In this document: positions 48,938 to 58,270 of the stretch, in pieces
Layout: the number at the start of each line of letters is the position of its first letter
Position numbering within the stretch: the first letter of the stretch is position 1
Assembly (NCBI GenBank): GCA_963752045.1
Contig: CAVVWN010000008.1
Span: forward strand, 992,001-1,056,000
Direction of reading: 5' to 3'
Source of the DNA: DATKDF01 sp963752045
GTDB taxonomy: Bacteria; Acidobacteriota; Vicinamibacteria; Vicinamibacterales; SCN-69-37
Length of the DNA stretch: 64,000 nucleotides
Position numbers and translations under genes: made by a program
Notes under the pieces: generated by a model
Seen by the model: only the letters and a program-made list of their open reading frames with translations
The model's database searches: none
Told to the model about the DNA's origin: nothing

Positions 48938-49996
48938 ATGCATCCGATCCTCGACGAGCGGCGCCGCCTCCTGCTCTACCTGCTGGCGTGGCTGCTGGTC
49001 GGTCTGGGGCTGGCGCTGCTGCTCCGCATCTGGCTGGCGATCCCGTGGCAGGCGGCGCTCATTTTCGGCTTGCCGCTCGCGCTTGCGGCAGCACCGATGT
49101 CGCTCTCGGCCTGGTATCTGTGCCGGGCCATGCCGCTCGCGCGCACGCCCCCGGTCCGCATCATCGCGACCTCTGGTCTGGCGGCCGTGGCGACCGCCTC
49201 GGTCTGGGCCGCGGCAGGCCACGTCTGGGGGAGGGTGCTCGAGCCACGGGGATTCTCGCTGGGCGAGACACCAACGGCGGCCCTGGTCTCGATGCTGGTC
49301 GGTCTCGGCGCGCTCGGGTACCTGCTGTCGCTGACGGTGCACTACCTGCTGCAGGGTGTCGAGGAGTCGGCGGAAGCGTCGCGGCAGCTGCTCGAGTCGC
49401 AGGTGGCCGCGCGCGAGGCCGAGTTGCGGGCCCTGCGTGCCCAGGTCGATCCGCATTTTCTGTTCAACTCGCTCAATTCAGTGGCCGGCCTGATCGCGGC
49501 CGACCCGGGGAGAGCGCGCCAGATGTGCCAGATGCTCGCCGACTTCCTGCGCGACAGCCTCGTACTGGGACGCTCCGAGCGGATCGCGCTCGGCCGCGAG
49601 GTGGCGCTCGCCGAGCAGTACCTCCGCATCGAGCAGGTGCGCTTCGGGGCTCGACTGACGGCGAGTGTGGACATCGCCCCGGAGGTGGCGCACGTGCCGG
49701 TGCCGCCGCTCCTGTTGCAGCCGCTCGTCGAGAATGCCGTCGGACACGGAATCTCCACGCTGGTCGAAGGCGGATGCGTCGAGATCCGCGCGAGCCTCGT
49801 GGGCGGTCAACTGGTCGTGCGCGTGCGGAATCCGCGCGACGAGGACGGCGGGCGCCGCGGCACGGGCTTCGGACTTGATATCGTTCGGCGTCGGCTCGTG
49901 ACGGCCGCCGGTCGGCAGGCCGCGCTCTCAGTGGAGGCGGCCCCCGATTCCTACGTGGTGACCCTCACGATGCCCCTCGAGGAGGCGAGAACATGA
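48938..49996 (+). CDS. LytS-type sensor histidine kinase
   Basis: The 352-aa kinase has four N-terminal membrane helices (to about residue 140) and a short coiled coil (VAAREAELRALRAQ). The His_kinase domain has the phospho-acceptor His173 in DPHFLFNSLNS, and a compact HATPase region carries ENAVGHG and GTGFGLDIV. There is no separate input domain, so signals probably come from the membrane region or the LiaF-like protein next door. It overlaps the response regulator gene by 4 bp. Confidence 0.93.
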   Translation: MHPILDERRRLLLYLLAWLLVGLGLALLLRIWLAIPWQAALIFGLPLALAAAPMSLSAWYLCRAMPLARTPPVRIIATSGLAAVATASVWAAAGHVWGRVLEPRGFSLGETPTAALVSMLVGLGALGYLLSLTVHYLLQGVEESAEASRQLLESQVAAREAELRALRAQVDPHFLFNSLNSVAGLIAADPGRARQMCQMLADFLRDSLVLGRSERIALGREVALAEQYLRIEQVRFGARLTASVDIAPEVAHVPVPPLLLQPLVENAVGHGISTLVEGGCVEIRASLVGGQLVVRVRNPRDEDGGRRGTGFGLDIVRRRLVTAAGRQAALSVEAAPDSYVVTLTMPLEEART

Positions 49997-50745
49997 GCGA
50001 CGAGCGGCCGGTGCTGCGGGTCGTAATCGTCGATGACGAGGAGCCGGCCCGGCTGGCGTTGCGCCAGGAACTCGAGGCCGTCGGCCGGGTCGAGATCCTG
50101 GCCGAATGCGGCAACGGATTCGAGGCCGTCAAGGCCGTGGCCGAGACGGCTCCCGACGTGCTGTTGCTGGATGTCCAGATGCCGAAGCTCGACGGGTTCG
50201 AGGTGCTCGAGCTCATCGGGTCGGACGTGCCGGTCATCTTCGTCACGGCCTACGACGAGTACGCGCTGCGTGCCTTCGAGGTCCACGCGGTGGACTACCT
50301 GCTGAAGCCGGTGTCTCGCGATCGGCTGATCGAGGCCCTCGACCGAACGGCGGCGCGTGCCGGGCAGCCGGCTTCGAGTGGTGTTCTCGCGCTTCGGACG
50401 GCCGCCCGCGCGCCGGGGACGAGCCTCGAACGCGTCGTGGTCCGCGACGGCCCCCACGTCCACGTGGTAGGCGTCGACCATATCGACTACGTGGAGGCCC
50501 AGGACGACTACGTGGCACTCAAGACCGGCGGACGGACGCTGCTGAAGGAGCAGACCCTCACCGACCTCGAGAGCCAGCTCGACGAGCGCCAGTTCGTGCG
50601 CATTCACCGATCCTATCTGCTGAACATCGAGCGGCTGGCGCGCGTGGAGCTCTACGCGAAGGACAGCCGCATCGCGATTCTCAGCGACGGGACCAAGTTG
50701 CCTGTCAGCCGCTCCGGATACCAGCGCCTGCAGGCGCTGCTCTGA
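49993..50745 (+). CDS. LytTR-family response regulator
   Basis: The 250-aa protein has a receiver domain (about 5-125; acidic pair VDDEEP, phospho-accepting Asp60 in LLLDVQMPKLDG, conserved Lys in LLKPVSR). A LytTR DNA-binding domain follows (about 150-250; VDYVEAQDDYVALKT, FVRIHRSYLLNI). It is paired with the LytS-type kinase and presumably controls the LiaF-like operon or other envelope genes. It converges with nhaA. Confidence 0.94.
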   Translation: MSDERPVLRVVIVDDEEPARLALRQELEAVGRVEILAECGNGFEAVKAVAETAPDVLLLDVQMPKLDGFEVLELIGSDVPVIFVTAYDEYALRAFEVHAVDYLLKPVSRDRLIEALDRTAARAGQPASSGVLALRTAARAPGTSLERVVVRDGPHVHVVGVDHIDYVEAQDDYVALKTGGRTLLKEQTLTDLESQLDERQFVRIHRSYLLNIERLARVELYAKDSRIAILSDGTKLPVSRSGYQRLQALL

Positions 50746-50794
50746 GCCAGGGGCGGCGGCTGGGGCGGAGCGCGGGCGCGGTCCGCGGCTGCGG

Positions 50795-52123
50795 TCAGTC
50801 GCCGGGCTGTTCGGCGGACGGCGCAGGCGGCTGCGGGCGCCGGGCGAGGACCACAAGGCCGCCGATCGCCGCCACGAGAGACGCGACGAGAATGCCGAGC
50901 TTGGCTTCGACGTGCAGCGCCGTGCCTTCCCCGTAGGCGAGCCCGGCCACGAAAAGCGACATCGTGAAGCCGATGCCGGCGAGCAGGCTCACGCCGTAGA
51001 GATCGCGCCAGGTCACCCCGTTCGGCAGCGTCGAGAGCTCCAGGCGGACGGCGGCGTACGTCGCGCCGAACACACCCACCTGTTTTCCGACGATCAGGCC
51101 GAGCATGACGCCGAGCGACACCGGAGCAGTCAAGGTGGACAGACCGACGTCGGCAAACGAGACCCCGGCGTTGGCGAGCGCGAACACCGGGATGATCCAG
51201 TAGGCCACCCACGGGTGGAGCGCCCTTTCGAGCTTGGAGAGTGGCGATTCGCTCTGTTCGAGACGGTATTCGAGGGACCGCAAGGCCGTTTCGGTGGCGC
51301 TCGGTTCTTCCTTCGCGGCGGAGCCCAGCAGCACCCGTGCCTGCTCGATGACCTGTTCCCTCGAGAACGCCGCCCGGGCCGGGACGCACATGCCGACAAT
51401 CACGCCGGCGATCGTGGCGTGGATGCCGCTCTTGAGGATGGCGATCCAGAGTGGAATGCCGGCCACGAGGTAGAGCGCCGGCACCCGCACGCCCGCCCGG
51501 TTCATCGCCACGAGCCCGAGCGTGCACGCGGCGGCGACCGCGAGGGCGGGCGCCGACAGGCCGCCGGAGTAGAAGATTGCGATGACCAGAATGGCCCCGA
51601 GGTCGTCGATGATGGCGAGCGCGGTGAGGAACACGATGAGCGCGGCCGGAATCCTGGCGCCGAGCAGGCGAAGGCAGCCGAGCGCGAAGGCGATGTCGGT
51701 GGCCATGGGTACGCCCCAGCCACGGGAGGCCGGTGACTCGTGCGCCACCGCGAGAAACACGAGCGCCGGCACGACCATGCCGCCGAGTGCGGCCGCCGTC
51801 GGGAGCAGGGCCTTACGCATCGTATTGAGCTCGCCAATCAGGAGCTCGCGCTTGATCTCGAGACCGACGACGAGAAAGAAGACGGCCATCAACAGGTCGT
51901 TCACCCAGATCACGAGCGGCTTCGACAGGCCGAACGCCGCGCCGCCCACGGTGACCTCGGCGTTCCAGAACGATCGGTAGCCGTCGGCGAACGGCGAGTT
52001 GGCGGCGACGAGCGCCGTCGCCGTGGCCAGGATGAGGAGGGTGCCGCCGATGGCTTCCGTCCTGAAAAACAGGTCGAACGGCTCGATGAGCAGCCGCAGT
52101 ACGCGGCGGGAAGGGGACTGCAT
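50795..52123 (-). CDS. nhaA: Na+/H+ antiporter NhaA
   Basis: NhaA expels Na+ in exchange for protons. The 442-aa product has about 12 membrane helices. The unwound-helix region ATDIAFALG and the ion-binding pair in LALAIIDDLGAIL (two Asp) are conserved. The start MQSPSRRVLRLLIEPFDLFF and segments WVNDLLMAVFFLVVGLEIKREL and GWGVPMATDIAFALG are diagnostic. A loop is extended near residue 270. It diverges from the TetR gene across a spacer with the operator described below, but I see no own promoter with confidence. Confidence 0.95.
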   Translation of the reverse strand: MQSPSRRVLRLLIEPFDLFFRTEAIGGTLLILATATALVAANSPFADGYRSFWNAEVTVGGAAFGLSKPLVIWVNDLLMAVFFLVVGLEIKRELLIGELNTMRKALLPTAAALGGMVVPALVFLAVAHESPASRGWGVPMATDIAFALGCLRLLGARIPAALIVFLTALAIIDDLGAILVIAIFYSGGLSAPALAVAAACTLGLVAMNRAGVRVPALYLVAGIPLWIAILKSGIHATIAGVIVGMCVPARAAFSREQVIEQARVLLGSAAKEEPSATETALRSLEYRLEQSESPLSKLERALHPWVAYWIIPVFALANAGVSFADVGLSTLTAPVSLGVMLGLIVGKQVGVFGATYAAVRLELSTLPNGVTWRDLYGVSLLAGIGFTMSLFVAGLAYGEGTALHVEAKLGILVASLVAAIGGLVVLARRPQPPAPSAEQPGD

Positions 52124-52223
52124 GCCCAGACATTATTGGCAGCGGAGCGGCCGGCCGCAAACGGAGCCGGTCGGGCGACGGCCGCGCACGGCGGGAACGG
52201 AGTGGACTGGCGTGCGGCACCTG

Positions 52224-52247
52224 TGTTAACTATCTGGTTAGTTAACA
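52224..52247. promoter_or_regulatory. TetR-type operator in front of the efflux operon
   Basis: The perfect inverted repeat TGTTAACTA-N6-TAGTTAACA ends two bases before the TetR start codon at 52250. Such a site, in an otherwise GC-rich spacer, fits binding of the TetR dimer and autorepression of the whole operon. There is no ribosome site between it and the ATG, so the transcript may be leaderless. Confidence 0.8.
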
Positions 52248-52249
52248 AA

Positions 52250-52912
52250 ATGTCCAGACCCCCTGCCGATTCTCCGACGTCCCGTGAGCGGTTGCTTGCC
52301 GCCGCCAGGCAGGAGTTCGCCCTCCGCGGCTTCGACGGCGCAAAAGTGGACCGCATCGCCGCCCGGGCGCGCGTCAACAAGGCGATGCTCTACTACCACT
52401 TCCGGAACAAGGCCGCCCTCTATCGTGAGATCCTCCGCGACTTGTTCCACGGCGTGGCCGCGTCGGTGACCGCCGTCCGCGAGCGGGGCGGCTCGCCGGA
52501 GGACCAGTTGCACGGCTTCGTGGCCGCCGTCGCCCACGACGGTATCGACCGGCCCGACTTTCCGGCGATCTGGCTCCGGGAGATTGCCGACGGCGGCCGA
52601 CGCCTCGATGCGTCCATCGTCGCGGAGTTCCAGCGGGTCCTGGCCGTCCTCGCGGCGATCCTGGCTGACGGCCGCCGGGCGGGCACGTTCGGGAACGTCA
52701 ACCCGTTCATCGCGCACATGGGCATCGTGGCTCCGCTCCTGATATTCACCGCCTCGGCGCCGCTTCGCAGCCGCTTTTCCGCGGTCGGCCTGACCAGCGT
52801 GGATCCCGACCCGGAACTGCTCATCGAGCACGTGCAACAGACCACACTCGCGGCCCTTGCTGCTCCCCACGGCGGCAGACCCCGGGCCAGATCGCGAAGG
52901 ACACCCAGATGA
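52250..52912 (+). CDS. TetR-family repressor of the efflux operon
   Basis: The 220-aa product has the TetR helix-turn-helix at about residues 14-58 (TSRERLLAAARQEFALRGFD, VDRIAARARVNKAMLYYHF). A helical ligand domain follows. Its stop overlaps the start of the HlyD gene (ATGA at 52909-52912), placing it first in a seven-gene operon, as in CecR (YbiH)-YbhGFSR systems. The ligand is unknown. The last ~20 residues are basic and rich in Arg. Confidence 0.92.
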   Translation: MSRPPADSPTSRERLLAAARQEFALRGFDGAKVDRIAARARVNKAMLYYHFRNKAALYREILRDLFHGVAASVTAVRERGGSPEDQLHGFVAAVAHDGIDRPDFPAIWLREIADGGRRLDASIVAEFQRVLAVLAAILADGRRAGTFGNVNPFIAHMGIVAPLLIFTASAPLRSRFSAVGLTSVDPDPELLIEHVQQTTLAALAAPHGGRPRARSRRTPR

Positions 52913-53913
52913 GACGCCTACTCCTGCTTGCCGGGCTCTTCGGACTGTCGGCGGTGGCCGCGTGTACTCGTGACGCGGCCGACGCCCAGTCGCGCGCGAG
53001 CGGCTTCGTCGAGGCGACCGACGTCAGGCTGGCCGCGAAGGTCGGCGGGCGCGTGCTGACGGTCTCGGCCGTCGAAGGCGCGCGCGTGTCGGCGGGGGAG
53101 CCACTCGTGGTGCTCGAGACCACGGACGTCGATCTCGCCGCCCGGCGTGTGGCGGCCGAGCGCGACCAGGCCGTCGCGGCCTTGCGCCTGCTCGAAGCCG
53201 GCGCGCGCGTCGAGGAGGTCAGGCAGGCCGAAGCCCAGGCGGCGGCGGCCGCCGCCGACCGCGAAGCCGCCCGGGCCGATCTCGCGGCGGCGGCCGCCGA
53301 TGCCGTCCGGTTCGAACGGCTCGTGGCGAACCGGGCGGGCGCAGAGAAGCCGCGCGACGACGCCGTGGCGCGCCGGGATCTGGCGGCGGCTCGGCTCAGG
53401 GCGACAGACGCACGGGTGGCCGCGGCCGAGGCGACGCTCGCCAACCTGCGGGCCGGAGCACGACCCGAGGAGATCGCGGCGGCCCGCGCCCGGATCGCGG
53501 CCATCGATGCGGAGCGGGCGCGTCTCGACCAGAACCGACTCGACGCGGTCGTGACGGCCGCCTCCGACGGCATCGTCACGTCTCGGCTGGTTGAGCCGGG
53601 CGAACTCGTGGCGCCGGGCGCCCCGCTCGTCGTCATCATCGATCTCGACCACGCCTGGGCGAACGTCTACGTCGAGGAGCCCGTCGTGCCCACGCTGCGA
53701 ATCGACCAGCCGGCAACGGTGCTGACCGATGCCGGCGACAGGATCGAGGGCCGCGTGGCGTTCATCTCGCCGCGAGCGGAGTTCACGCCGCGGAATGTCC
53801 AGACCGCCGACGAACGTGCGCGGCTCGTCTATCGCGTCAAGGTCATCGTGGACAACCGGGAGGGCGTGCTCAAGCCGGGCATGCCGGTCGAAGCGGAGTT
53901 CCAGGTCCGATGA
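52909..53913 (+). CDS. HlyD-family periplasmic adaptor, lipoprotein (YbhG-like)
   Basis: The 334-aa product has a lipoprotein signal (LSAVAACT, Cys about 20). A biotinyl-lipoyl-like half motif (ASGFVEATDVRLAAKVGGRV) is followed by a long, Ala-rich hairpin of coiled-coil helices (about 75-210). The second half motif DAVVTAASDGIVTSRLVEPGE and a beta-barrel domain complete it. It bridges an inner-membrane ABC exporter and TolC. It is translationally coupled to both neighbours by 4-bp overlaps. Confidence 0.93.
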   Translation: MRRLLLLAGLFGLSAVAACTRDAADAQSRASGFVEATDVRLAAKVGGRVLTVSAVEGARVSAGEPLVVLETTDVDLAARRVAAERDQAVAALRLLEAGARVEEVRQAEAQAAAAAADREAARADLAAAAADAVRFERLVANRAGAEKPRDDAVARRDLAAARLRATDARVAAAEATLANLRAGARPEEIAAARARIAAIDAERARLDQNRLDAVVTAASDGIVTSRLVEPGELVAPGAPLVVIIDLDHAWANVYVEEPVVPTLRIDQPATVLTDAGDRIEGRVAFISPRAEFTPRNVQTADERARLVYRVKVIVDNREGVLKPGMPVEAEFQVR

Positions 53914-54872
53914 GTCACCCGGTGCCGACCGGCCCTGCCGAGGTCGTGCGTCTCGCGGGCATCCGGAAGCGATTTGGCGCGGTGGCGGCGCTCGACGGCG
54001 TGTCTCTGGGTGTCAACGCCGGAGAGATGTTCGGCCTCATCGGTCCCGACGGGGCCGGCAAGACGACCGCCATTCGCGTCATCTGCGGCCTGGTCCGGCC
54101 GGATGCCGGAGAGGTGCGCGTGTTTGGCGCGGACCCCCTGCGCGAGCGGCACGTGGCTACCGAGTCGATCGGCTACCTGTCGCAGCGCTTCAGTCTGTAC
54201 GGCGACCTGTCCATCGACGAAAACGTCGAGTTCTTCGCCAGGCTGCACGGGGTCGGCGATTTCGCCGCCCGGCGCGATCGACTGCTCGATCTCACGGGGC
54301 TGCGGCCCTTCCGCGCGCGTCTGGCGGACCGGCTGTCCGGCGGCATGAAGCAGAAGCTCGCGCTCGCGTGCACCCTCGTCCACGAGCCCAGGCTGCTCGT
54401 GCTCGACGAGCCGACCACGGGCGTCGACCCGGTGGCGCGACGCGAATTCTGGAAACTGCTCGCCGAGTTCAGGGCGGCCGGCCTGACGATTGTCATGGCC
54501 ACCCCGTATCTCGACGAAGCGGAGCGTTGCAGCCGCGTGTCCCTCTTCGCGTCCGGGCGCATCCTCGCGACCGACGAGCCGATGGCGCTCCAGACGAGCT
54601 CGCCAGGGCTCGTGCTGGAGATCGTCGCCGATGAGCCCCGGCGTGCGCTGCAGGCGCTTGGCGCGCGCGCCGGCACGGACCGCGTGCAGCTCTTCGGTGA
54701 TCGCGTGCACCTGCGCGTCGATCGGGAGCCGGCGCCTGGGGCGCTCGAGGCTGAGCTTGCGGCCGCCGGAGTCGCTGCGACGTCGGTGCGGCGCATCGTG
54801 CCCACGCTCGAAGACGTGTTCATAGAACGACTGATGGCGGTGTCGGCCGACGAGGCCTCTGCCGCTCGATGA
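53910..54872 (+). CDS. ABC exporter ATPase (YbhF-like, first)
   Basis: The 320-aa ATPase has Walker A GPDGAGKTT, the Q-loop LSQRFSLYGDLSI, signature LSGGMKQ and Walker B LLVLDEPTTG. A ~90-residue C-terminal extension (ALQTSSPGLVLEIVADEP ... VRRIVPTLEDVFIE) is shared with drug-export ATPases. With the second ATPase gene at 56226-57176 it corresponds to the two halves of the YbhF double ATPase, here separated by TolC. The HlyD gene overlaps its start by 4 bp. Confidence 0.93.
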   Translation: MSHPVPTGPAEVVRLAGIRKRFGAVAALDGVSLGVNAGEMFGLIGPDGAGKTTAIRVICGLVRPDAGEVRVFGADPLRERHVATESIGYLSQRFSLYGDLSIDENVEFFARLHGVGDFAARRDRLLDLTGLRPFRARLADRLSGGMKQKLALACTLVHEPRLLVLDEPTTGVDPVARREFWKLLAEFRAAGLTIVMATPYLDEAERCSRVSLFASGRILATDEPMALQTSSPGLVLEIVADEPRRALQALGARAGTDRVQLFGDRVHLRVDREPAPGALEAELAAAGVAATSVRRIVPTLEDVFIERLMAVSADEASAAR

Positions 54873-54882
54873 GGCATCGACG

Positions 54883-56226
54883 ATGAAGCTCTTGACGCTT
54901 GCGTGCTCGTTGGCTGCTGTGACGGTTCTTCCGGCGCCGGCATGGGGCCAGCCTGGCGCGCCGTTGCCATTGACGCTCGAGGAGGCGATCGAACGTGGTC
55001 TCTCCCGGGCCCCGGTCGTTGCCGAAGCGCGGGCGCGAGAGCAGGCGGCGCGGTCCCAGATGGATGCCGGCACCGCGCTGAAGTTCCCGAGTCTGACGGC
55101 GAGCGCCGGCTACCTCAGGACGAACCACGTCACTCCGTTCGGGTTCACCCAGCCGGGCGGGACGTTCAACGTGATCTTCCCCGACATCCCGTCGAACTAC
55201 CGCGTCAGGCTCGAGGCCGCCATCCCGCTCTACCTGGGCGGACGCCCTGACGCCGCCGTGGCTGCGGCCGAGTCGGAAGCCCGCGCGGCGGAGGCCGACC
55301 GGCGTGCGGCGGAGGCGGACGTGCGCCTGTCCGTCACGACCGCGTACTGGCGCGCGGTGACGGCCGGTGAGGCCGTGCGCGTGCGGGAGCGTGCGCTTGC
55401 GCGAACCGAGGCGTGGCTGTCCGATGTGGGCGTCCGCGTTGAAGTGGGGCTCCTGCCCCCGAACGACGTGCTGTCGGCGCGCGCCGAACGGGCCAGGCAG
55501 GTGGTGCAACTCATCGAGGCCAGGTCGGCGGCGGCCATTGCCGCCGTCGACCTGGCCCAGCTCGTCGGCGCGGATGTCGGGACGGCGTTCGATCTGCGGT
55601 CGGCGGTGGGCGATGCCGATGAGGAAGCTCAAGCGCTGGCAGCCCTGCCGCCCGATCGGTTGCTCGCCGCGTCGCGGGAGCGGCGCGGCGAGCGCGTGGG
55701 CCTCGAGGCTCGGGCCGACGCGCTGCGCGCGACGGCGCGCGGCGCGTCGGCCGCGATCCGGCCGCAGGTGGCCGCCGTTGCCGCCGTCGAGCCGTCGCGG
55801 CCCAACCGGCGCTTCGTTCCCCCCACCGACACGTGGGACACCGGATGGGACCTGGGCGTGAACGTCAGCTGGACGTTCTTCGACGGCGGCCGGGCCCGGG
55901 CCGAAGAGGCGGCCGCCAACGCGCAGGCGGCAGCCGTGGGGGAGCGCGTCCGGGAGTTCGACGACCGTCTGGCGGTCGAGGTGCGGCGCCGGCAGCTCGA
56001 CCTCGAGACGGCGCGTGCCGCACTCGAGGCCGTGGCCGAGGGTGTGGCCGCTGCGGCCGAAGCCCGCCGGGTCCTTGCGGAGCGATTCGCCGCCGGCGTT
56101 GCCACGAGCACGGAAGTGCAGGACGCCGAGGTCGCGCTGCTCGACGCGGAACTGCAGCAGACGAACCTGCAGGCGTCGCTGAGGCTCGCCGAGGCCCGTC
56201 TCGTTCGCACGGTTGGAGGCGTCTGA
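54883..56226 (+). CDS. TolC-family outer-membrane channel protein
   Basis: The 447-aa product has a signal peptide (about 1-20, ending WGQP) and the TolC/OEP repeats: two alpha-hairpins with LTLEEAIERGLSRAPVVAEA at the first helix, SLTASAGYLRTN and INVSWTFFDGG-like strands (VNVSWTFFDGGRARAEEA). It gives the exporter its exit duct across the outer membrane. Its stop shares one base with the start of the following ATPase (TGATG). Confidence 0.9.
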   Translation: MKLLTLACSLAAVTVLPAPAWGQPGAPLPLTLEEAIERGLSRAPVVAEARAREQAARSQMDAGTALKFPSLTASAGYLRTNHVTPFGFTQPGGTFNVIFPDIPSNYRVRLEAAIPLYLGGRPDAAVAAAESEARAAEADRRAAEADVRLSVTTAYWRAVTAGEAVRVRERALARTEAWLSDVGVRVEVGLLPPNDVLSARAERARQVVQLIEARSAAAIAAVDLAQLVGADVGTAFDLRSAVGDADEEAQALAALPPDRLLAASRERRGERVGLEARADALRATARGASAAIRPQVAAVAAVEPSRPNRRFVPPTDTWDTGWDLGVNVSWTFFDGGRARAEEAAANAQAAAVGERVREFDDRLAVEVRRRQLDLETARAALEAVAEGVAAAAEARRVLAERFAAGVATSTEVQDAEVALLDAELQQTNLQASLRLAEARLVRTVGGV

Positions 56227-57176
56227 TGGCTGCTGGTCCGCCGGTCATCGATGTCCGCGCCCTGAGCCGGCGCTTCGGGCGTTTCGTCGCGGTCGACGCG
56301 GTCACGTTCGACGTCGGCCGGGGAGAAGTGTTCGGGTTTCTCGGCAGCAACGGCGCCGGCAAGTCCACGACGATTCGGATGCTGTGCGGCCTTCTCACGC
56401 CCACGTCGGGTGCGGCGACGGTGGGGGGCGCCGACGTCGGCACCCAGCCGGAGCTCGTGCGCCGGCGAATCGGCTACATGTCGCAGAAGTTCTCGCTGTA
56501 CGAGCTGCTGACGGTCGACGAGAACATCCGCTTCTATGCCGGGCTGTACGGCCTCGAGGGGGATCGGCTCGAGCGGCGGCGCCGGTTCGCGCTCGACATC
56601 GGGGGGCTCGCCGGCCGGGAGGACGAGCTCACGGGCAACCTGTCCGGCGGCTGGCGCCAGCGCCTCGCGCTTGGATGCGCGCTGCTGCACGAGCCGCCAA
56701 TCGTGTTCCTCGACGAGCCCACGGGCGGCGTCGATCCGTTGTCGCGCCGCGAGTTCTGGCAGCTCATCGACGCGCTGTCGCAGGGCGGCACGACCGTGCT
56801 CGTCACGACACACTACCTCGATGAGGCGGAGCGGTGCGACCGCGTCGCGATCATGCACGCCGGCCGACTCGCATCAATCGGCACGATTGCCGAGCTCAAG
56901 CGGATCTTCGCCGAGCGGCCGATTCTCGAGGTGCGCTCATCCGACCCGGTGGGTGTCATGAGCCGTCTCGACGCGCTGCCAGTCGTCGAGAAGACGAGTC
57001 TGTTCGGCACGGCGGTACATGCCGTACTTCGGGACCGTGCGACGCCGGCATCGGAGATCCGGGCGGCGATCGAGGCGGCCGGGCTGCCCGTCTCGGCCGT
57101 GACGACCGTCATCCCGTCTCTCGAGGACGTCTTTCTCGACGTGGTGAGCCGGGTCGGCGAGGAGAGCGCGGCGTGA
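56226..57176 (+). CDS. ABC exporter ATPase (YbhF-like, second)
   Basis: The 316-aa ATPase carries Walker A GSNGAGKST, Q-loop MSQKFSLYELLTV, signature LSGGWRQ and Walker B VFLDEPTGG. Its C-terminal extension ends VTTVIPSLEDVFLDVV. It starts one base into the tolC stop and ends in a GTGA overlap with the first permease. Two ATPases with two permeases fit a heterodimeric ABC-2 exporter. Confidence 0.93.
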   Translation: MAAGPPVIDVRALSRRFGRFVAVDAVTFDVGRGEVFGFLGSNGAGKSTTIRMLCGLLTPTSGAATVGGADVGTQPELVRRRIGYMSQKFSLYELLTVDENIRFYAGLYGLEGDRLERRRRFALDIGGLAGREDELTGNLSGGWRQRLALGCALLHEPPIVFLDEPTGGVDPLSRREFWQLIDALSQGGTTVLVTTHYLDEAERCDRVAIMHAGRLASIGTIAELKRIFAERPILEVRSSDPVGVMSRLDALPVVEKTSLFGTAVHAVLRDRATPASEIRAAIEAAGLPVSAVTTVIPSLEDVFLDVVSRVGEESAA

Positions 57177-58270
57177 GGAAGCTCCTGGCGGTCAGCAAGA
57201 AGGAACTGCGGCAGATCAGCCGGGATCGCCGGTCCCTGCTCATCCTCGTGTTCCTGCCGGCGTTCTTCCTGTTCCTCTACGGGTACGCCCTCAATTTCGA
57301 TATCCGGCACGTGTCGCTTGCGGTGGAGGATCGCGACCAGACGCCGGAGAGCCGCGAGCTCATCGGCCGGTTCTCGCACTCGGCGTACTTTGATGTGGAG
57401 GCCCTCGTGTACGACGGGTCGGCCGTGAGCGCCCTGATTGACCGCGGGCAGGTCCGAGCCCACCTCGTGGTCCCGGCCGACTTTGCGCGCGACCTCCGGC
57501 AGGGTCGAAGTCCGGTCGTGCAGGTCATCCTCGACGGCGACAACGCGAACACGGCCACGACGATTCTCGGCTACACAAACGCCGTCCTCGGCGAGGCATC
57601 GGCGGTGCTCGGAGCGCGACCCTCGGCCAGGCTCGTCACGATGGAGCCGCGCGTCTGGTACAACCCCGAGCTCCGCAGCTCCCTCTTCCTGATTCCGGGT
57701 TTGATCGCCTACATCTCGATGATCACGGCCGTGGTCTCGACCGCGCTGTCGATCGTCCGCGAGAAGGAAACGGGGACCATCGAGCAGGTGAGGATGGCGC
57801 CAGTCAGCACCTCGGTGTTCGTGATTGGCAAGACCCTGCCGTATCTGGTGCTCTCGCAGGCGGCGGCGCTGCTCGTGATCCTCGCCGCCATGGCGCTCTT
57901 CGACTTGCCCATGCGCGGCAACTGGCTGGCCCTGAATGTCGTGCTTGCCGTCTTTCTCATCGGGGCTCTCGGCACCGGGCTGCTCGTGTCGACCATGGCC
58001 GACAGCCAGCAGGTGGCGTTCCAGGCCGCGATGCTCGTGGCGTTCCTGCCGACGTTCCTGCTGTCGGGGTTCATCTTCCCGATCGCGAGCATGCCGGTGG
58101 TGCTGCAGTACATCACGCTCGTGGTGCCGGCTCGGTACTTTCTCGTGGCCCTGCGCGGCGTCGTGCTGAAAGGCCTCGAGCTGTCGGCCCTGTGGCCGTC
58201 CTTGCTGGCGTTGTCGGTCTACGCGCTGCTCGTGCTCGGCCTGTCCTCAGCGAGGCTTGGACGGCGATGA
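57173..58270 (+). CDS. ABC-2 type permease (YbhS-like)
   Basis: The 365-aa product from GTG 57173 has one N-terminal membrane helix (LLILVFLPAFFLFLYGYAL) and a large extracytoplasmic loop (~residues 45-170). Five further helices cluster at the C-terminus, with EKETGTIEQVRMAPVS as the ABC-2 signature between them. It pairs with the following permease. Both ends overlap neighbours by 4 bp. Confidence 0.92.
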   Translation: MRKLLAVSKKELRQISRDRRSLLILVFLPAFFLFLYGYALNFDIRHVSLAVEDRDQTPESRELIGRFSHSAYFDVEALVYDGSAVSALIDRGQVRAHLVVPADFARDLRQGRSPVVQVILDGDNANTATTILGYTNAVLGEASAVLGARPSARLVTMEPRVWYNPELRSSLFLIPGLIAYISMITAVVSTALSIVREKETGTIEQVRMAPVSTSVFVIGKTLPYLVLSQAAALLVILAAMALFDLPMRGNWLALNVVLAVFLIGALGTGLLVSTMADSQQVAFQAAMLVAFLPTFLLSGFIFPIASMPVVLQYITLVVPARYFLVALRGVVLKGLELSALWPSLLALSVYALLVLGLSSARLGRR